From: Bacteroidales bacterium
Lineage (GTDB): Bacteria; Bacteroidota; Bacteroidia; Bacteroidales; VadinHA17
Length of the DNA: 36,064 bases
Assembly: GCA_016936435.1 (NCBI GenBank)
Contig: JAFGXX010000129.1
Location: forward strand, 1 to 36,064
Reading direction: 5' to 3'
Part shown: piece by piece, positions 18,327-26,515 of the stretch
Layout of the letters: each line of letters begins with the position of its first letter
How positions within the stretch are numbered: position 1 is the first letter of the stretch
Position numbers and translations under genes: made by a program
Notes under the pieces: generated by a model
What the model was told of the DNA's origin: nothing
The model's input: the letters and a program-made list of their open reading frames with translations, nothing else
The model's database searches: none

Positions 18327-19142
18327 TCAGATAGCCATCATAGGGTTGACGTATCTGTTTATGCTGATCTCCTGGCTTGCTGCAATTGTTTTAACGGGTA
18401 CAGTAAAATAGATAGCCGAGCCTGTAATGCCGTTGCATTCAATCCACACAGTTCCTCCCAGGATAGAGATAAGCTGATTGGCCAGGGTTATATTGATCGC
18501 TGTAACTGTATCGTTGAACTGGGTAAGCGATTCATTCAGATCCTCAGTATGAAGAAATTCTTTGCATTTGGAATAACCCTGGCCGGAGTCAATAACATGG
18601 AACGTTAAGATATTGTCCCTGTAAGTGTAACCAATTTTTATGTATCCAGAATGAGTATTCCTCAGCGCATTCTGGAACAGTATCCTTATTACCCTGAAAA
18701 CCCTGTCGTTGTCGATATTGACGATTCCGGGATCACCGTAACTGCTTTCCGCCACTAGTACAACACCCTTATGAACCTCCCTTGACAGGATGTCTCTGAA
18801 TTCTGACATGAGGTCATTAAGTATGTTTTCTGGCTTGCATTCTTTTAGCCCCGAACTGGTTGCACCGGAATCAATAATTGCAGAATCGAGAAAATTGTCC
18901 ATCAGTTGAATCAACTGGTCACATGATGAAAGGATCTGTTTGCTGAAATCTTCCTTTTCCGTATCATCAAAATCATTATTCTTCAACAGATAAGAAAAGG
19001 CAACTATCGAATTCATGTGTGTTCTGACCTCATGCGACATACCCGATAAAAGCAAAGGACAATGAACTGCGCTGACAACTGACAGAGTGTCGGACACGCT
19101 GTTTTCTGTTTCAGAATCAATATCCCGGCTTGCCTTTTTCAT
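18327..19142 (-). CDS. Soluble histidine kinase core with degenerate ATP lid
   Basis: 271 residues. There is no sensor domain or membrane helix: a HisKA dimerisation domain starts almost at once with H37 in SGMSHEVRTHMNS, followed by a HATPase_c-like domain with the N box (N158 in LFQNALRNTHSGY) and the D box (DSGQG, 185-189). The G2 box, normally a GxGLGL lid, is replaced by FNDTVTAINITLANQLI (about 209-225); the ending ISILGGTVWIE is normal. ATP use is therefore doubtful, and it may act as a phosphatase or scaffold. Its gene follows the membrane TPR gene by 34 bases, so both probably share one transcript. Which receiver it meets is unknown; the lone receiver at 12167 is one candidate by proximity only. 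Confidence 0.8.
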   Translation of the reverse strand: MKKASRDIDSETENSVSDTLSVVSAVHCPLLLSGMSHEVRTHMNSIVAFSYLLKNNDFDDTEKEDFSKQILSSCDQLIQLMDNFLDSAIIDSGATSSGLKECKPENILNDLMSEFRDILSREVHKGVVLVAESSYGDPGIVNIDNDRVFRVIRILFQNALRNTHSGYIKIGYTYRDNILTFHVIDSGQGYSKCKEFLHTEDLNESLTQFNDTVTAINITLANQLISILGGTVWIECNGITGSAIYFTVPVKTIAASQEISINRYVNPMMAI

Positions 19143-19176
19143 TTCGACGTAGAATAGGTTTCAGGTTGCAGGTTTG

Positions 19177-19923
19177 CTATTTAATGTGTTTGAGTATTTT
19201 CCGTGCCTGTTTTCTGTAAAGGCTCTCGGTTTTGCTTATAATACTTAGCTGTTCAACAGCTTTATCAGTCTCGTCTGTCTTCAGATAGCACATTGCCAGA
19301 TACCACTGCGCATCTTCGATATAGAGGTTGTCGTTGTTGTCGATTACCTTGTTGAATGAATTGCTGGCTACCGGAAAATTCTCCTCCTCAAAACTTGAAA
19401 CTCCGTACAGGTATGTCGATTCCATATCCCCGGGTGCTTTATCGATCACTTTCAGAAAATAGTCTGCTGCATTTCCGTAGTCGTGAATATTAAAATAATC
19501 GAGCGCCGTCAGATAATCACGGTCCGGAGAATCTGAAAAAGATCGTGCAGATGCAATTGTCTCATATGGCTTATGATATCTGTCGATCAGTTCATCTGCC
19601 GGCAACGTTCTGTTCCCGGCTAAAAAGATGCTCACTGCCACGATAACAGCACCAACTGCTGCAGCATATCTGATGGGCGAATGTTTGCGTCTGACAGTCC
19701 GGATGGGAGGTGCCGATCTCTGCATCTCAATGGCATGCAATTTATTACGCATGCGTAATACAGAAGTTTCATTGAGAACTCTGTCAGTTTTTGCTCTCAG
19801 CTCAACTTCATCACGCAACAATTTGTTCCCCTCAATTTCCCTGAGGAACCATTCTTTTTCGGTTTCATTCATTTCACCGGAATTATACCTTTCGATGAAA
19901 TATGAAAAGTCAATTGTCTTCAT
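19177..19923 (-). CDS. Single-helix membrane protein with TPR repeats, anti-sigma-like
   Basis: 248 residues. The N-terminal about 80 residues are charged and helical (FIERYNSGEMNETEKEWFL, resembling the cytoplasmic head of Bacteroidota anti-sigma proteins). A basic patch RTVRRKH precedes one membrane helix (84-103), and the C-terminal 140 residues hold TPR repeats (YGNAADYFLKVIDKAPGD, NFPVASNSFNKVIDNND, KAVEQLSII), placed in the periplasm by the positive-inside rule. This plan fits a transmembrane regulator that could hold a sigma factor inside and sense a protein outside. An ECF-type sigma gene and a periplasmic TPR-CHAT protein are in the same module. The anti-sigma role is inference; no zinc-finger motif is present. 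Confidence 0.65.
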   Translation of the reverse strand: MKTIDFSYFIERYNSGEMNETEKEWFLREIEGNKLLRDEVELRAKTDRVLNETSVLRMRNKLHAIEMQRSAPPIRTVRRKHSPIRYAAAVGAVIVAVSIFLAGNRTLPADELIDRYHKPYETIASARSFSDSPDRDYLTALDYFNIHDYGNAADYFLKVIDKAPGDMESTYLYGVSSFEEENFPVASNSFNKVIDNNDNLYIEDAQWYLAMCYLKTDETDKAVEQLSIISKTESLYRKQARKILKHIK

Positions 19924-20009
19924 ATAGTTCCATGTATTTAGTTTCTTAATTCATGATCATTATGACTTAAAGCATCCATATATTCTGTATTTATAGTTCT
20001 GCAACATTC

Positions 20010-20031
20010 CGGGTAGCAATGATTGTACCCG
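20010..20031 (-). promoter_or_regulatory. Hairpin between peptide gene and TPR gene
   Basis: Dyad with outer arms CGGGTA/TACCCG and inner arms CAAT/ATTG, with one bulged base. A second hairpin, CTGCC/GGCAG, lies at 20051-20068. Both are in the 229-base stretch between the peptide gene stop and the TPR gene start, where I see no other gene. Neither has a T tract, so they may slow transcription or protect the short peptide mRNA rather than end it. No clear promoter for the TPR gene was found. Confidence 0.45.
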
Positions 20032-20152
20032 CGATGCAGTTATTCCATACCTGCCTTTAACCCGGCAGTTCCCGGATATTCACGTTGTGAATTATCCGCT
20101 CAGCGTAAATTAACGGTCCGCAACACTGTTGTCAGGACCCTGGTCAAAATGT

Positions 20153-20296
20153 TCAGATTTTTACCGGAGGTAAGGGTGGAATTAAAATAGGATCGCTTCC
20201 GTCGCCGTCACCGCCGCGTACTTTTCTCATCTGTTCAACTGTAAGAGCAAATTCAGCAAAAAACTGACCTGATTTTTTAAATTTCATTGTTTTCAT
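20153..20296 (-). CDS. Double-glycine leader peptide precursor (secreted peptide)
   Basis: A 47-codon gene, ATG at 20296 and TGA at 20153. The leader is 29 residues and ends LTVEQMRKVRGG, with Gly28-Gly29 as the cleavage site. Hydrophobic residues sit at the positions that C39 peptidases need before the glycines (L18, V20, M23 and V26). It resembles Bacteroidales GG-leader natural-product precursors (TIGR04149-like). The predicted core is DGDGSDPILIPPLPPVKI: 18 residues, acidic-glycine head, proline-rich tail, no cysteine or threonine. A purine-rich site (AGAAGAA) precedes the ATG. A full C39 exporter and adaptor lie 4-7 kb away. It is divergent from the CHAT protease gene. No maturase is seen in the window, so the product may be unmodified. 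Function (signal, toxin or other) unknown. Confidence 0.85.
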   Translation of the reverse strand: MKTMKFKKSGQFFAEFALTVEQMRKVRGGDGDGSDPILIPPLPPVKI

Positions 20297-20534
20297 TTTC
20301 TTCTGTTTTTGATTTTATTGTTATTTTTTTTTGGCTGTTCGTATTAATTGTTTTACACTACTACATGTAAGACCCCCCCGATTTGTGACACGAAAAAATC
20401 AATTATTTTTCAACTATTTTATAACTAACTATATTTCATTTAATTACAAAGGTGTATTTTTTGAAATGAAAGGGGTCGATTTGATTATAACAGATATTTT
20501 TGAGATATTTCGGAGGGAATAACTCATTATCGGG
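20297..20534. promoter_or_regulatory. Divergent control region between peptide and CHAT genes
   Basis: 238 AT-rich bases. On the plus strand TATTTTTG at 20495-20502 matches TAnnTTTG and would serve the CHAT gene. On the minus strand no TAnnTTTG precedes the peptide gene, so its promoter may use another sigma factor. A run of seven C bases lies near 20372-20378. An open frame at 20331-20522 here is low-complexity and not believed to be a gene. Confidence 0.5.
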
Positions 20535-23500
20535 ATGGGAAAAAAGCTTCTTGCATTATTATTTATCATCCTGTCAGCTTCAATGTCAGCCATGACATCA
20601 GCTATGGCTGATATTTCCATGAGTATCCATTCATCGGGAATCAGATGCTATGGCTGCTTCTCCGGTTGTCAGAACAATCCCGGAAGTAACACTTCAGATA
20701 TAAGGGAAAAGATCCGGCTGTTAAGTTCCGGGGGTGATTTACGAGGCCTGATTATGCTTTCCGACAGTCTTAAGAAATCCCTGATACTGCATAGCTCCGA
20801 CACCTCACTGCAGGCTGATATTTTGTATTATTCCGGGGTTTGTCAGTTATTGGCCTCGCGTCACAGGCAGGCATTGCCTGATCTCCAGGAAAGCATAAGA
20901 CTTAAAAAGATCATCGGGGTAACGGATGATGTTTACGGAAAGGCACTCTTTAATGCAGGAATAGCGTGCACTTATCTGGGAGAATATATCCAGGTAATAA
21001 ACTATATGACCGAGTATACAGGACTTGCCGGATTGCTTTTCAGAAATGACGGAGTAGAAATGATTGAAGCTCTTACTTCAATGGCTGTTGCTTCAACAGA
21101 GCTTCTCGATCACGAAAATTTCGCCGCTTATTCTCTCCGTGCGATCGGAATCACAAAATCAGCCGGCACCCTGCATTATCCTTCTGAAACTCTCAGGACC
21201 CTTTACACGGTAACAGGTGTTGGATATGCGCGAATGGGGGAGTATGCCAAGGCAAGGATATATCTTGAAAATGCAGAATCCGAGAATAAAGAAAACAACC
21301 TTCCTCCCGACGATAATTATATAAATCTGATAAACAGCCTTGCCATCACCTATGGCTATCTGGGGCTCTCGGAAAAGGCTACAGAATATCTTGCCCTCGG
21401 GATAGATCTCGCGGTAAATAATAATTCTGATCTGGCTTTTAATATGTTACATTCACATGCGGTGGAACTGGGCAGATCAGGTAAAACAGCAGAAGGAGAG
21501 GAGCTTCTTGCGTCGGTTGTTAAAAGGGCCGGAGAGGTTTACGGAACCGATTCCAGGTTTTATTTGCAGCAACTCAAGAATTATGCAGGTTACCTGGCAT
21601 TCTATTCACCCGATGCAGGCCGGGCACTCAGGGAATATGACCGGCTTCAGGAATATGTCAGTTTACACAGTGAAGACTTACAAATTATCAGCCAGATACT
21701 GACGGGACATTCGCGTGCACTTTACCGGACCGGCGACAATGAAAAGGCACTCAGAATGATAAGTAAATTGCTTTCAGGGAAAAGCACAGGTGACCCGGAA
21801 AGGTTTCTTTATGACAATCCCCCTATCGATTCCCTCAATCCGGGAAGCATTTCACTTAACATACTTCAATTGAAGCATGATATTTTATGGAATATGTACA
21901 AGGCCGGTAACACCTTCAGGTTTCTTGAATCAGCGGCAGAAACTGCCGGACTGATAATCGAACTGATAGACAAGATCCGGATTAACCTCAGTGAAGAAGA
22001 AAGCAGGATTATCCTTGGCGACAGGTACAGAAAAGCATACATTCTGGCCATACGTGATTACGAGCTTTGCTTTAGAGAAACAGGTAAGGACTACTACATG
22101 GGAAAAGCATTTGAGTATGCTGAGAAAAGCAAGGTGGCAGGACTTCTTTCTACCACACGTCAACTCAAAGCCATACAGTTCCACATACCTGAGAAGCTTG
22201 CTGAAAAAGAAAATTCCCTTCAGCGAATGATAGGCTTTTACGGATCGAGAATATCTGAAGAAAACGGGAAGGAAATACCTGATAAAACACTTATCGGGTC
22301 GTGGAATGAAAAAATGCTTTCTGCTGTTGCCGGCAGGGATTCGCTTATAAAGACATTTGAAAAAGAGTTCCCGGGCTACTATACACTTAAATACAGTACC
22401 AGGGTCCCTGCAATGAAGGATATTCCCTCAATAACCGGTCGTAACACCAACTATATAAACTACGTCATCTCCGATTCCATTCTGTATATCTTCCTTGCGA
22501 ACAGGAAGTACCATAAAATGATAACTGTCGCCACCGATTCTTCATTCATGAAGAAGCTTAATGATTTCAGGATTCTTCTTTCAGAACCTTCCCTGTCGAA
22601 ATCGGCAAGATCAAAATTTGACAGGTTTCAGAATACAGGCTACGAACTTTACATGATCCTGATCGCCCCTTTAGAAAAATATTTTATCTCCGGCAACCTG
22701 CTCATTTCCACTGATAATATTCTGTCCTATCTTCCTTTTGAAACTTTCCTCTCAGACAAATACCAGGGCAATGAATTACTTTACCGCAAGCTGGATTATT
22801 TAATGAATGACTATAATATCTCCTATGCTTATTCAGCTGCTTTTATGAATGAGAACCTTGGCAGAAGGGAATCCGGAGTAAAAAATATGGTTGCCTTTGC
22901 GCCATCCTACATGACCGGGATGAAGTATGACACGCTCATCAGAAGAATGGTTGAAACGAACTTTCTACCCGATCTTCCCTTTGCCAGAAATGAAGCCGAA
23001 TATGCTGCTCATGTTGCGAAAGGGGATGTTCACCTGCATGATGAAGCAACCGAGACCCTTTACAAGGATAAGGCCGGAGATTATTCGATAATTCACCTGG
23101 CCATGCATACTATTCTTGACGACCAGAATCCCATGAACTCGGCCATGCTTTTTTCAACACTTCGCGATACCGCCAATGACGGGATGCTTTATACCTACGA
23201 GGTTTACGGGATACCTCTCAGAGCACGTATGGTAGTTCTTAGTTCATGCAATACAGGAAGCGGTCTTCTCTCAACAGGCGAAGGAATTCTGAGCCTCTCA
23301 AGAGGATTCCTTTATTCAGGGTCTCAATCAGTGGTGTTGTCGCTCTGGAAAGTGGATGACAAATCAGGAACAGATATTGTCAAACTTTTTTACGATAATC
23401 TGGAAAAAGGTATGAAAAAAAACCTCGCCCTCAGAAAAGCAAGGAACAAATATCTTAAAAATGCCAATCAGCTTAAATCACATCCCTATTTCTGGTCGAC

Positions 23501-23630
23501 ACTGGTGATATTCGGAGATAACTCTCCTCTTTTCAGCAACATGAGAAGAATTACTCTCGTGTCAGGCATTCTTCTGGCAATATCCGGGTTCGTTTTGTTC
23601 TTCTACCTTCGGAAGTTAAAAAGATCATGA
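20535..23630 (+). CDS. Secreted, membrane-anchored TPR-CHAT caspase-like protease
   Basis: 1031 residues. N-terminal signal peptide (MGKKLLALLFIILSASMSAM, cut near AMA-DIS); TPR-type helical repeats over about 90-560; a linker; a C-terminal CHAT domain (about 720-995). The caspase-like dyad is intact: H858 in IHLAMHT and C905 in LSSCNTG, followed by the family's STGEGILSLSRGFLYSGSQSVVLSLW. A last helix (about 1004-1025) with an RKLKRS tail anchors it with the protease outside the cytoplasm. CHAT proteases are peptidases activated through their TPR part. Its place next to an exported peptide and a sigma/TPR pair suggests a sensing or cutting role, which is inference. Its 3' end overlaps the convergent sigma gene by 28 bases. 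Confidence 0.88.
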   Translation: MGKKLLALLFIILSASMSAMTSAMADISMSIHSSGIRCYGCFSGCQNNPGSNTSDIREKIRLLSSGGDLRGLIMLSDSLKKSLILHSSDTSLQADILYYSGVCQLLASRHRQALPDLQESIRLKKIIGVTDDVYGKALFNAGIACTYLGEYIQVINYMTEYTGLAGLLFRNDGVEMIEALTSMAVASTELLDHENFAAYSLRAIGITKSAGTLHYPSETLRTLYTVTGVGYARMGEYAKARIYLENAESENKENNLPPDDNYINLINSLAITYGYLGLSEKATEYLALGIDLAVNNNSDLAFNMLHSHAVELGRSGKTAEGEELLASVVKRAGEVYGTDSRFYLQQLKNYAGYLAFYSPDAGRALREYDRLQEYVSLHSEDLQIISQILTGHSRALYRTGDNEKALRMISKLLSGKSTGDPERFLYDNPPIDSLNPGSISLNILQLKHDILWNMYKAGNTFRFLESAAETAGLIIELIDKIRINLSEEESRIILGDRYRKAYILAIRDYELCFRETGKDYYMGKAFEYAEKSKVAGLLSTTRQLKAIQFHIPEKLAEKENSLQRMIGFYGSRISEENGKEIPDKTLIGSWNEKMLSAVAGRDSLIKTFEKEFPGYYTLKYSTRVPAMKDIPSITGRNTNYINYVISDSILYIFLANRKYHKMITVATDSSFMKKLNDFRILLSEPSLSKSARSKFDRFQNTGYELYMILIAPLEKYFISGNLLISTDNILSYLPFETFLSDKYQGNELLYRKLDYLMNDYNISYAYSAAFMNENLGRRESGVKNMVAFAPSYMTGMKYDTLIRRMVETNFLPDLPFARNEAEYAAHVAKGDVHLHDEATETLYKDKAGDYSIIHLAMHTILDDQNPMNSAMLFSTLRDTANDGMLYTYEVYGIPLRARMVVLSSCNTGSGLLSTGEGILSLSRGFLYSGSQSVVLSLWKVDDKSGTDIVKLFYDNLEKGMKKNLALRKARNKYLKNANQLKSHPYFWSTLVIFGDNSPLFSNMRRITLVSGILLAISGFVLFFYLRKLKRS

Positions 23631-24169
23631 TATTCAGGATCTTCCTTCATCATTTCAAGTAATGCCTCTTTGGCAAGGTATTTTTTGCGTCTGGCATAGG
23701 TTTCATTCTTCAGCTTCAGTTTCACGGCTATTGTTTCATAGGAAAGACCCTCAGAAAACAGGGTAAGTACTTTCTTATGATCGTGACTCAGCTTTTCAAA
23801 GGCCCGGCTTACGATCCTCTCGAACACCATGTCGGCAGCTTCCTCTGATGGTGAGTCATCGGGCATTTCCGGGTGCAGTTCGAGGGTCTTCTTTTTCTTG
23901 CGCAGACTGTTGTTCCAGGTATTTCTGGCAATACTGTAAAAATACCCCTTAAGATCGGTTGTAAGTTCCAGTTTATCTTCACATATCTGCCTGTAAAGTA
24001 CTATTATCGAATCCTGGAACACATCGGATACATCATCGGCTGTCCCGCTGTTTTTGGTCACATAACTTTTTACCGGTTGGTAATAATTGTCATACAACCA
24101 GTTCAGGATTTTGTCATCCTGGTCCTTAATTCCCCTGATGATACTTTTATCTGAATATCTTTTAAACAA
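23603..24169 (-). CDS. ECF-type RNA polymerase sigma factor
   Basis: 188 residues from the TTG at 24169. Region 2 is visible in LYDNYYQPVKSYV, DDVSDVFQDSIIVLY and GYFYSIARNTW; region 4 in FEKLSHDHKKVLTLFSEGLSYETIAVKL, then KLKNETYARRKKYLAKEAL. The frame has no ATG before region 2. A TTG at 24220 would give 205 residues but lies inside a TAGTTTTG promoter-like element, so the TTG at 24169 is preferred. It directs transcription to a dedicated promoter set. It is divergent from the exporter gene (102 bases) and converges on the CHAT gene. The membrane TPR protein is a possible anti-sigma partner. Confidence 0.87.
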   Translation of the reverse strand: MFKRYSDKSIIRGIKDQDDKILNWLYDNYYQPVKSYVTKNSGTADDVSDVFQDSIIVLYRQICEDKLELTTDLKGYFYSIARNTWNNSLRKKKKTLELHPEMPDDSPSEEAADMVFERIVSRAFEKLSHDHKKVLTLFSEGLSYETIAVKLKLKNETYARRKKYLAKEALLEMMKEDPEYHDLFNFRR

Positions 24170-24217
24170 CCCCGTGCAGATAGCAAAGCAAATGACAAAT
24201 ATAATATTTCCGGGAGG

Positions 24218-24225
24218 CAAAACTA
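24218..24225 (-). promoter_or_regulatory. -7 element TAGTTTTG before the sigma factor gene
   Basis: Reads TAGTTTTG on the minus strand (TAnnTTTG). A TTCG lies 19 bases upstream as a one-mismatch -33 element. The transcript would start near 24211, leaving about 42 bases before the TTG at 24169. A second match, TATATTTG, occurs at 24203-24196. No such element faces the exporter gene on the plus strand. Confidence 0.5.
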
Positions 24226-24271
24226 TGTAAGATTCCCCAACTATCGAATTTATTGGCGTAAGTTAAGGTTT

Positions 24272-26506
24272 ATGGCAAAAAATCATATCTTTATCGCTGA
24301 TAATTCTTCAGCCGGAAAAATGTCATTTCCTTTTGTAAAACAGCCTGATGCCATGGATTGCGGACCGGCATGCCTTAAAATGGTTGCTGGTTATTACAAA
24401 AAGAATTTCTCACTTGAATCCATCCGCAGAAAATGCTATATAACCCGCGAAGGCGTTTCATTTCTTGGCCTTTCTGAAGCTGCTGATGCACTCGGATTCC
24501 GGACTATCGGAGTAAAGATACCTTTCGAAATACTTAGCTCAGAAGTCCCTCTTCCATGTATAGTGCACTGGCGCCAGAAGCATTTTATTGTTGTTTACCG
24601 TATAAGCAGGGATAAAATCTGGGCAGCCGACCCGGCTCTGGGACTTGTCAAATACACGAAGGAGGAATTTATCAAAAACTGGGCAACAACCATCACCGAC
24701 GACAAACCCTCAGGGCTCGCAATGATTATTGAACCCACCCCGGCCCTGATGGAAACAGAAGGCGAGAAGGAAAAAAAAGGAGGATTCAGGTTTCTTTTTA
24801 AATACTTCCGGTTTTACGATAAATATCTTTTCCAGCTTATCCTGGGGCTCCTTATCGGAAGCATGATCCAGCTTATCATTCCATTTCTTACCCAGTCGGT
24901 GATCGACATAGGTATAAACAACAGCGATATAAATTTTATTTATCTCATTCTCTTTGCGCAACTGGCCCTGGTAGTGGGCAGAATGTCGGTCGAGTTCATA
25001 AGGGGATGGCTTCTCCTGCATATAGGTACAAGGGTGAATGTGGCAGTCATATCAGGGTTCCTCCAGAAACTTATGTCGCTGCCGGTAGCTTTCTTCGACA
25101 CAAAGCTTACAGGAGACATACTACAGCGTATCGATGACAACAACAGGATCGAAGAATTCCTGACATCAGCCAGTTTAAGCATACTGTTCTCATTGTTTAA
25201 CATGCTGATATTTGGTATTGTCCTCGCCATTTACAGTTTAAAAATACTCCTGCTTTTCATCGCCGGATCACTACTGTACATAACCTGGGTCTCGCTTTTC
25301 ATGAAACCCCGCGAGCGTCTCGACCACCAGAGATTCAAACAGATGTCAGCAGCCGGAAGCAAGCTGATAAACATGGTGAACGGTATGCAGGAAATAAAAC
25401 TCACCCAGAGTGAAAGAAGCATGCGTTGGGATTGGGAAGGATTGCAGGCTTCACTTTTCCGGCTTAAAACCAAAGGTCTTGGCATTATCCAGTATCAGTC
25501 AGCCGGGGCAACATTCATAAATGAAGTTACCAACCTGTGTATTACAATTGTTGCAGCTACGGCAGTGCTTAAGGGAGAGATGACTCTCGGCATGATGCTC
25601 GCCGTCCAGTTCATTATCGGACAGCTCAACATCCCGGTAAGCCAGATTATAGGTTTCTTCAGGGTATCACAGGATGCTTCAATGAGCCTGAACAGGCTTT
25701 CCGAGGTTCATGAGATGGACGACGAAGAGCCGGAGCCTGAGATGAAGGTAAGAAAACTGCCCGCCAAAAAGGAGATATTTGTTAATAATGTATCTTTTCA
25801 GTACGAAGGACCACGATCACCCTTCGTCCTTAAGGATATCGACCTTCACATAGGGGAAAATAAAATAACAGCTATTGTCGGGGCAAGCGGAAGCGGTAAA
25901 ACAACGCTTTTAAAACTGCTTCTGGGCTTCTATGAGCCAGTTGCGGGAGAAGTGCTGGTAGGAGATACCCGGCTCTCAAACCTGAGCCTTAAGATCTGGC
26001 GTGAAAATACGGGAGCGGTGATGCAGGACGGATACCTCTTTCCTGCCTCAATAGCTTACAATATTGCCCCCGGTATAGATGAATTCGACGAGGACAGAAT
26101 GATCCATGCTGTTGACACAGCTAATATAAGAGGGTTCATCGAGTCTCTGCCTCTGGGTTACAATACAAAAATAGGAGCCAACGGTCATGGTCTGAGCGAG
26201 GGTCAGAAACAGAGACTTCTGATTGCCAGGGTAGTTTATAAAAACCCCCGCTTTGTGATCTTCGATGAAGCTACCAACTCACTCGATGCCGCAACAGAAA
26301 AAGCAATTGTAGAAAACCTCGGAAGCTTCTTTAATAATAAAACGGTAGTTATCGTCGCTCATCGCCTCAGCACAGTGCGTGATGCCGACATTATAGCCGT
26401 AATGGACGGGGGCAGAATAGCGGAACTCGGATCACACCAGGATCTGATCGATAACCACGGACCCTATTACAACCTGATTAAAAACCAGCTGGAACTGGGA
26501 ACCTGA
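24272..26506 (+). CDS. Peptidase-domain ABC exporter (C39 bacteriocin-type)
   Basis: 744 residues in the order C39 peptidase (about 18-145), six-helix membrane domain (about 175-460) and ATPase. The protease site is complete: Q24, C30 in MDCGPACL, H104 in QKHFIVV and D120 in AADPALG. The ATPase has Walker A GASGSGKTT (537 on), signature LSEGQ (641-645), Walker B FVIFDEA (661 on) and H697 in VAHRLS. It cuts GG leaders in the cytoplasm and exports the core across the inner membrane. The obvious substrate is the peptide at 20153-20296. The HlyD adaptor follows after 9 bases. An outer membrane TolC partner is not in the module. Confidence 0.95.
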   Translation: MAKNHIFIADNSSAGKMSFPFVKQPDAMDCGPACLKMVAGYYKKNFSLESIRRKCYITREGVSFLGLSEAADALGFRTIGVKIPFEILSSEVPLPCIVHWRQKHFIVVYRISRDKIWAADPALGLVKYTKEEFIKNWATTITDDKPSGLAMIIEPTPALMETEGEKEKKGGFRFLFKYFRFYDKYLFQLILGLLIGSMIQLIIPFLTQSVIDIGINNSDINFIYLILFAQLALVVGRMSVEFIRGWLLLHIGTRVNVAVISGFLQKLMSLPVAFFDTKLTGDILQRIDDNNRIEEFLTSASLSILFSLFNMLIFGIVLAIYSLKILLLFIAGSLLYITWVSLFMKPRERLDHQRFKQMSAAGSKLINMVNGMQEIKLTQSERSMRWDWEGLQASLFRLKTKGLGIIQYQSAGATFINEVTNLCITIVAATAVLKGEMTLGMMLAVQFIIGQLNIPVSQIIGFFRVSQDASMSLNRLSEVHEMDDEEPEPEMKVRKLPAKKEIFVNNVSFQYEGPRSPFVLKDIDLHIGENKITAIVGASGSGKTTLLKLLLGFYEPVAGEVLVGDTRLSNLSLKIWRENTGAVMQDGYLFPASIAYNIAPGIDEFDEDRMIHAVDTANIRGFIESLPLGYNTKIGANGHGLSEGQKQRLLIARVVYKNPRFVIFDEATNSLDAATEKAIVENLGSFFNNKTVVIVAHRLSTVRDADIIAVMDGGRIAELGSHQDLIDNHGPYYNLIKNQLELGT

Positions 26507-26515
26507 GACCGGACT

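Noticed and set aside
20092-20102. TGAGCGGATAA on the minus strand, identical to part of the E. coli lac operator
   Set aside because: Only 11 bases match, the symmetric half is missing, and surrounding sequence is native; taken as coincidence, not a vector remnant.
20372-20378. Seven-C run as a phase-variation switch
   Set aside because: Run is short and outside any reading frame; kept only as a minor note because strain comparison is needed.
20331-20522. 63-residue open frame before the CHAT gene
   Set aside because: TTG start, AT-rich low-complexity protein, no ribosome site, and it covers the expected promoter region.
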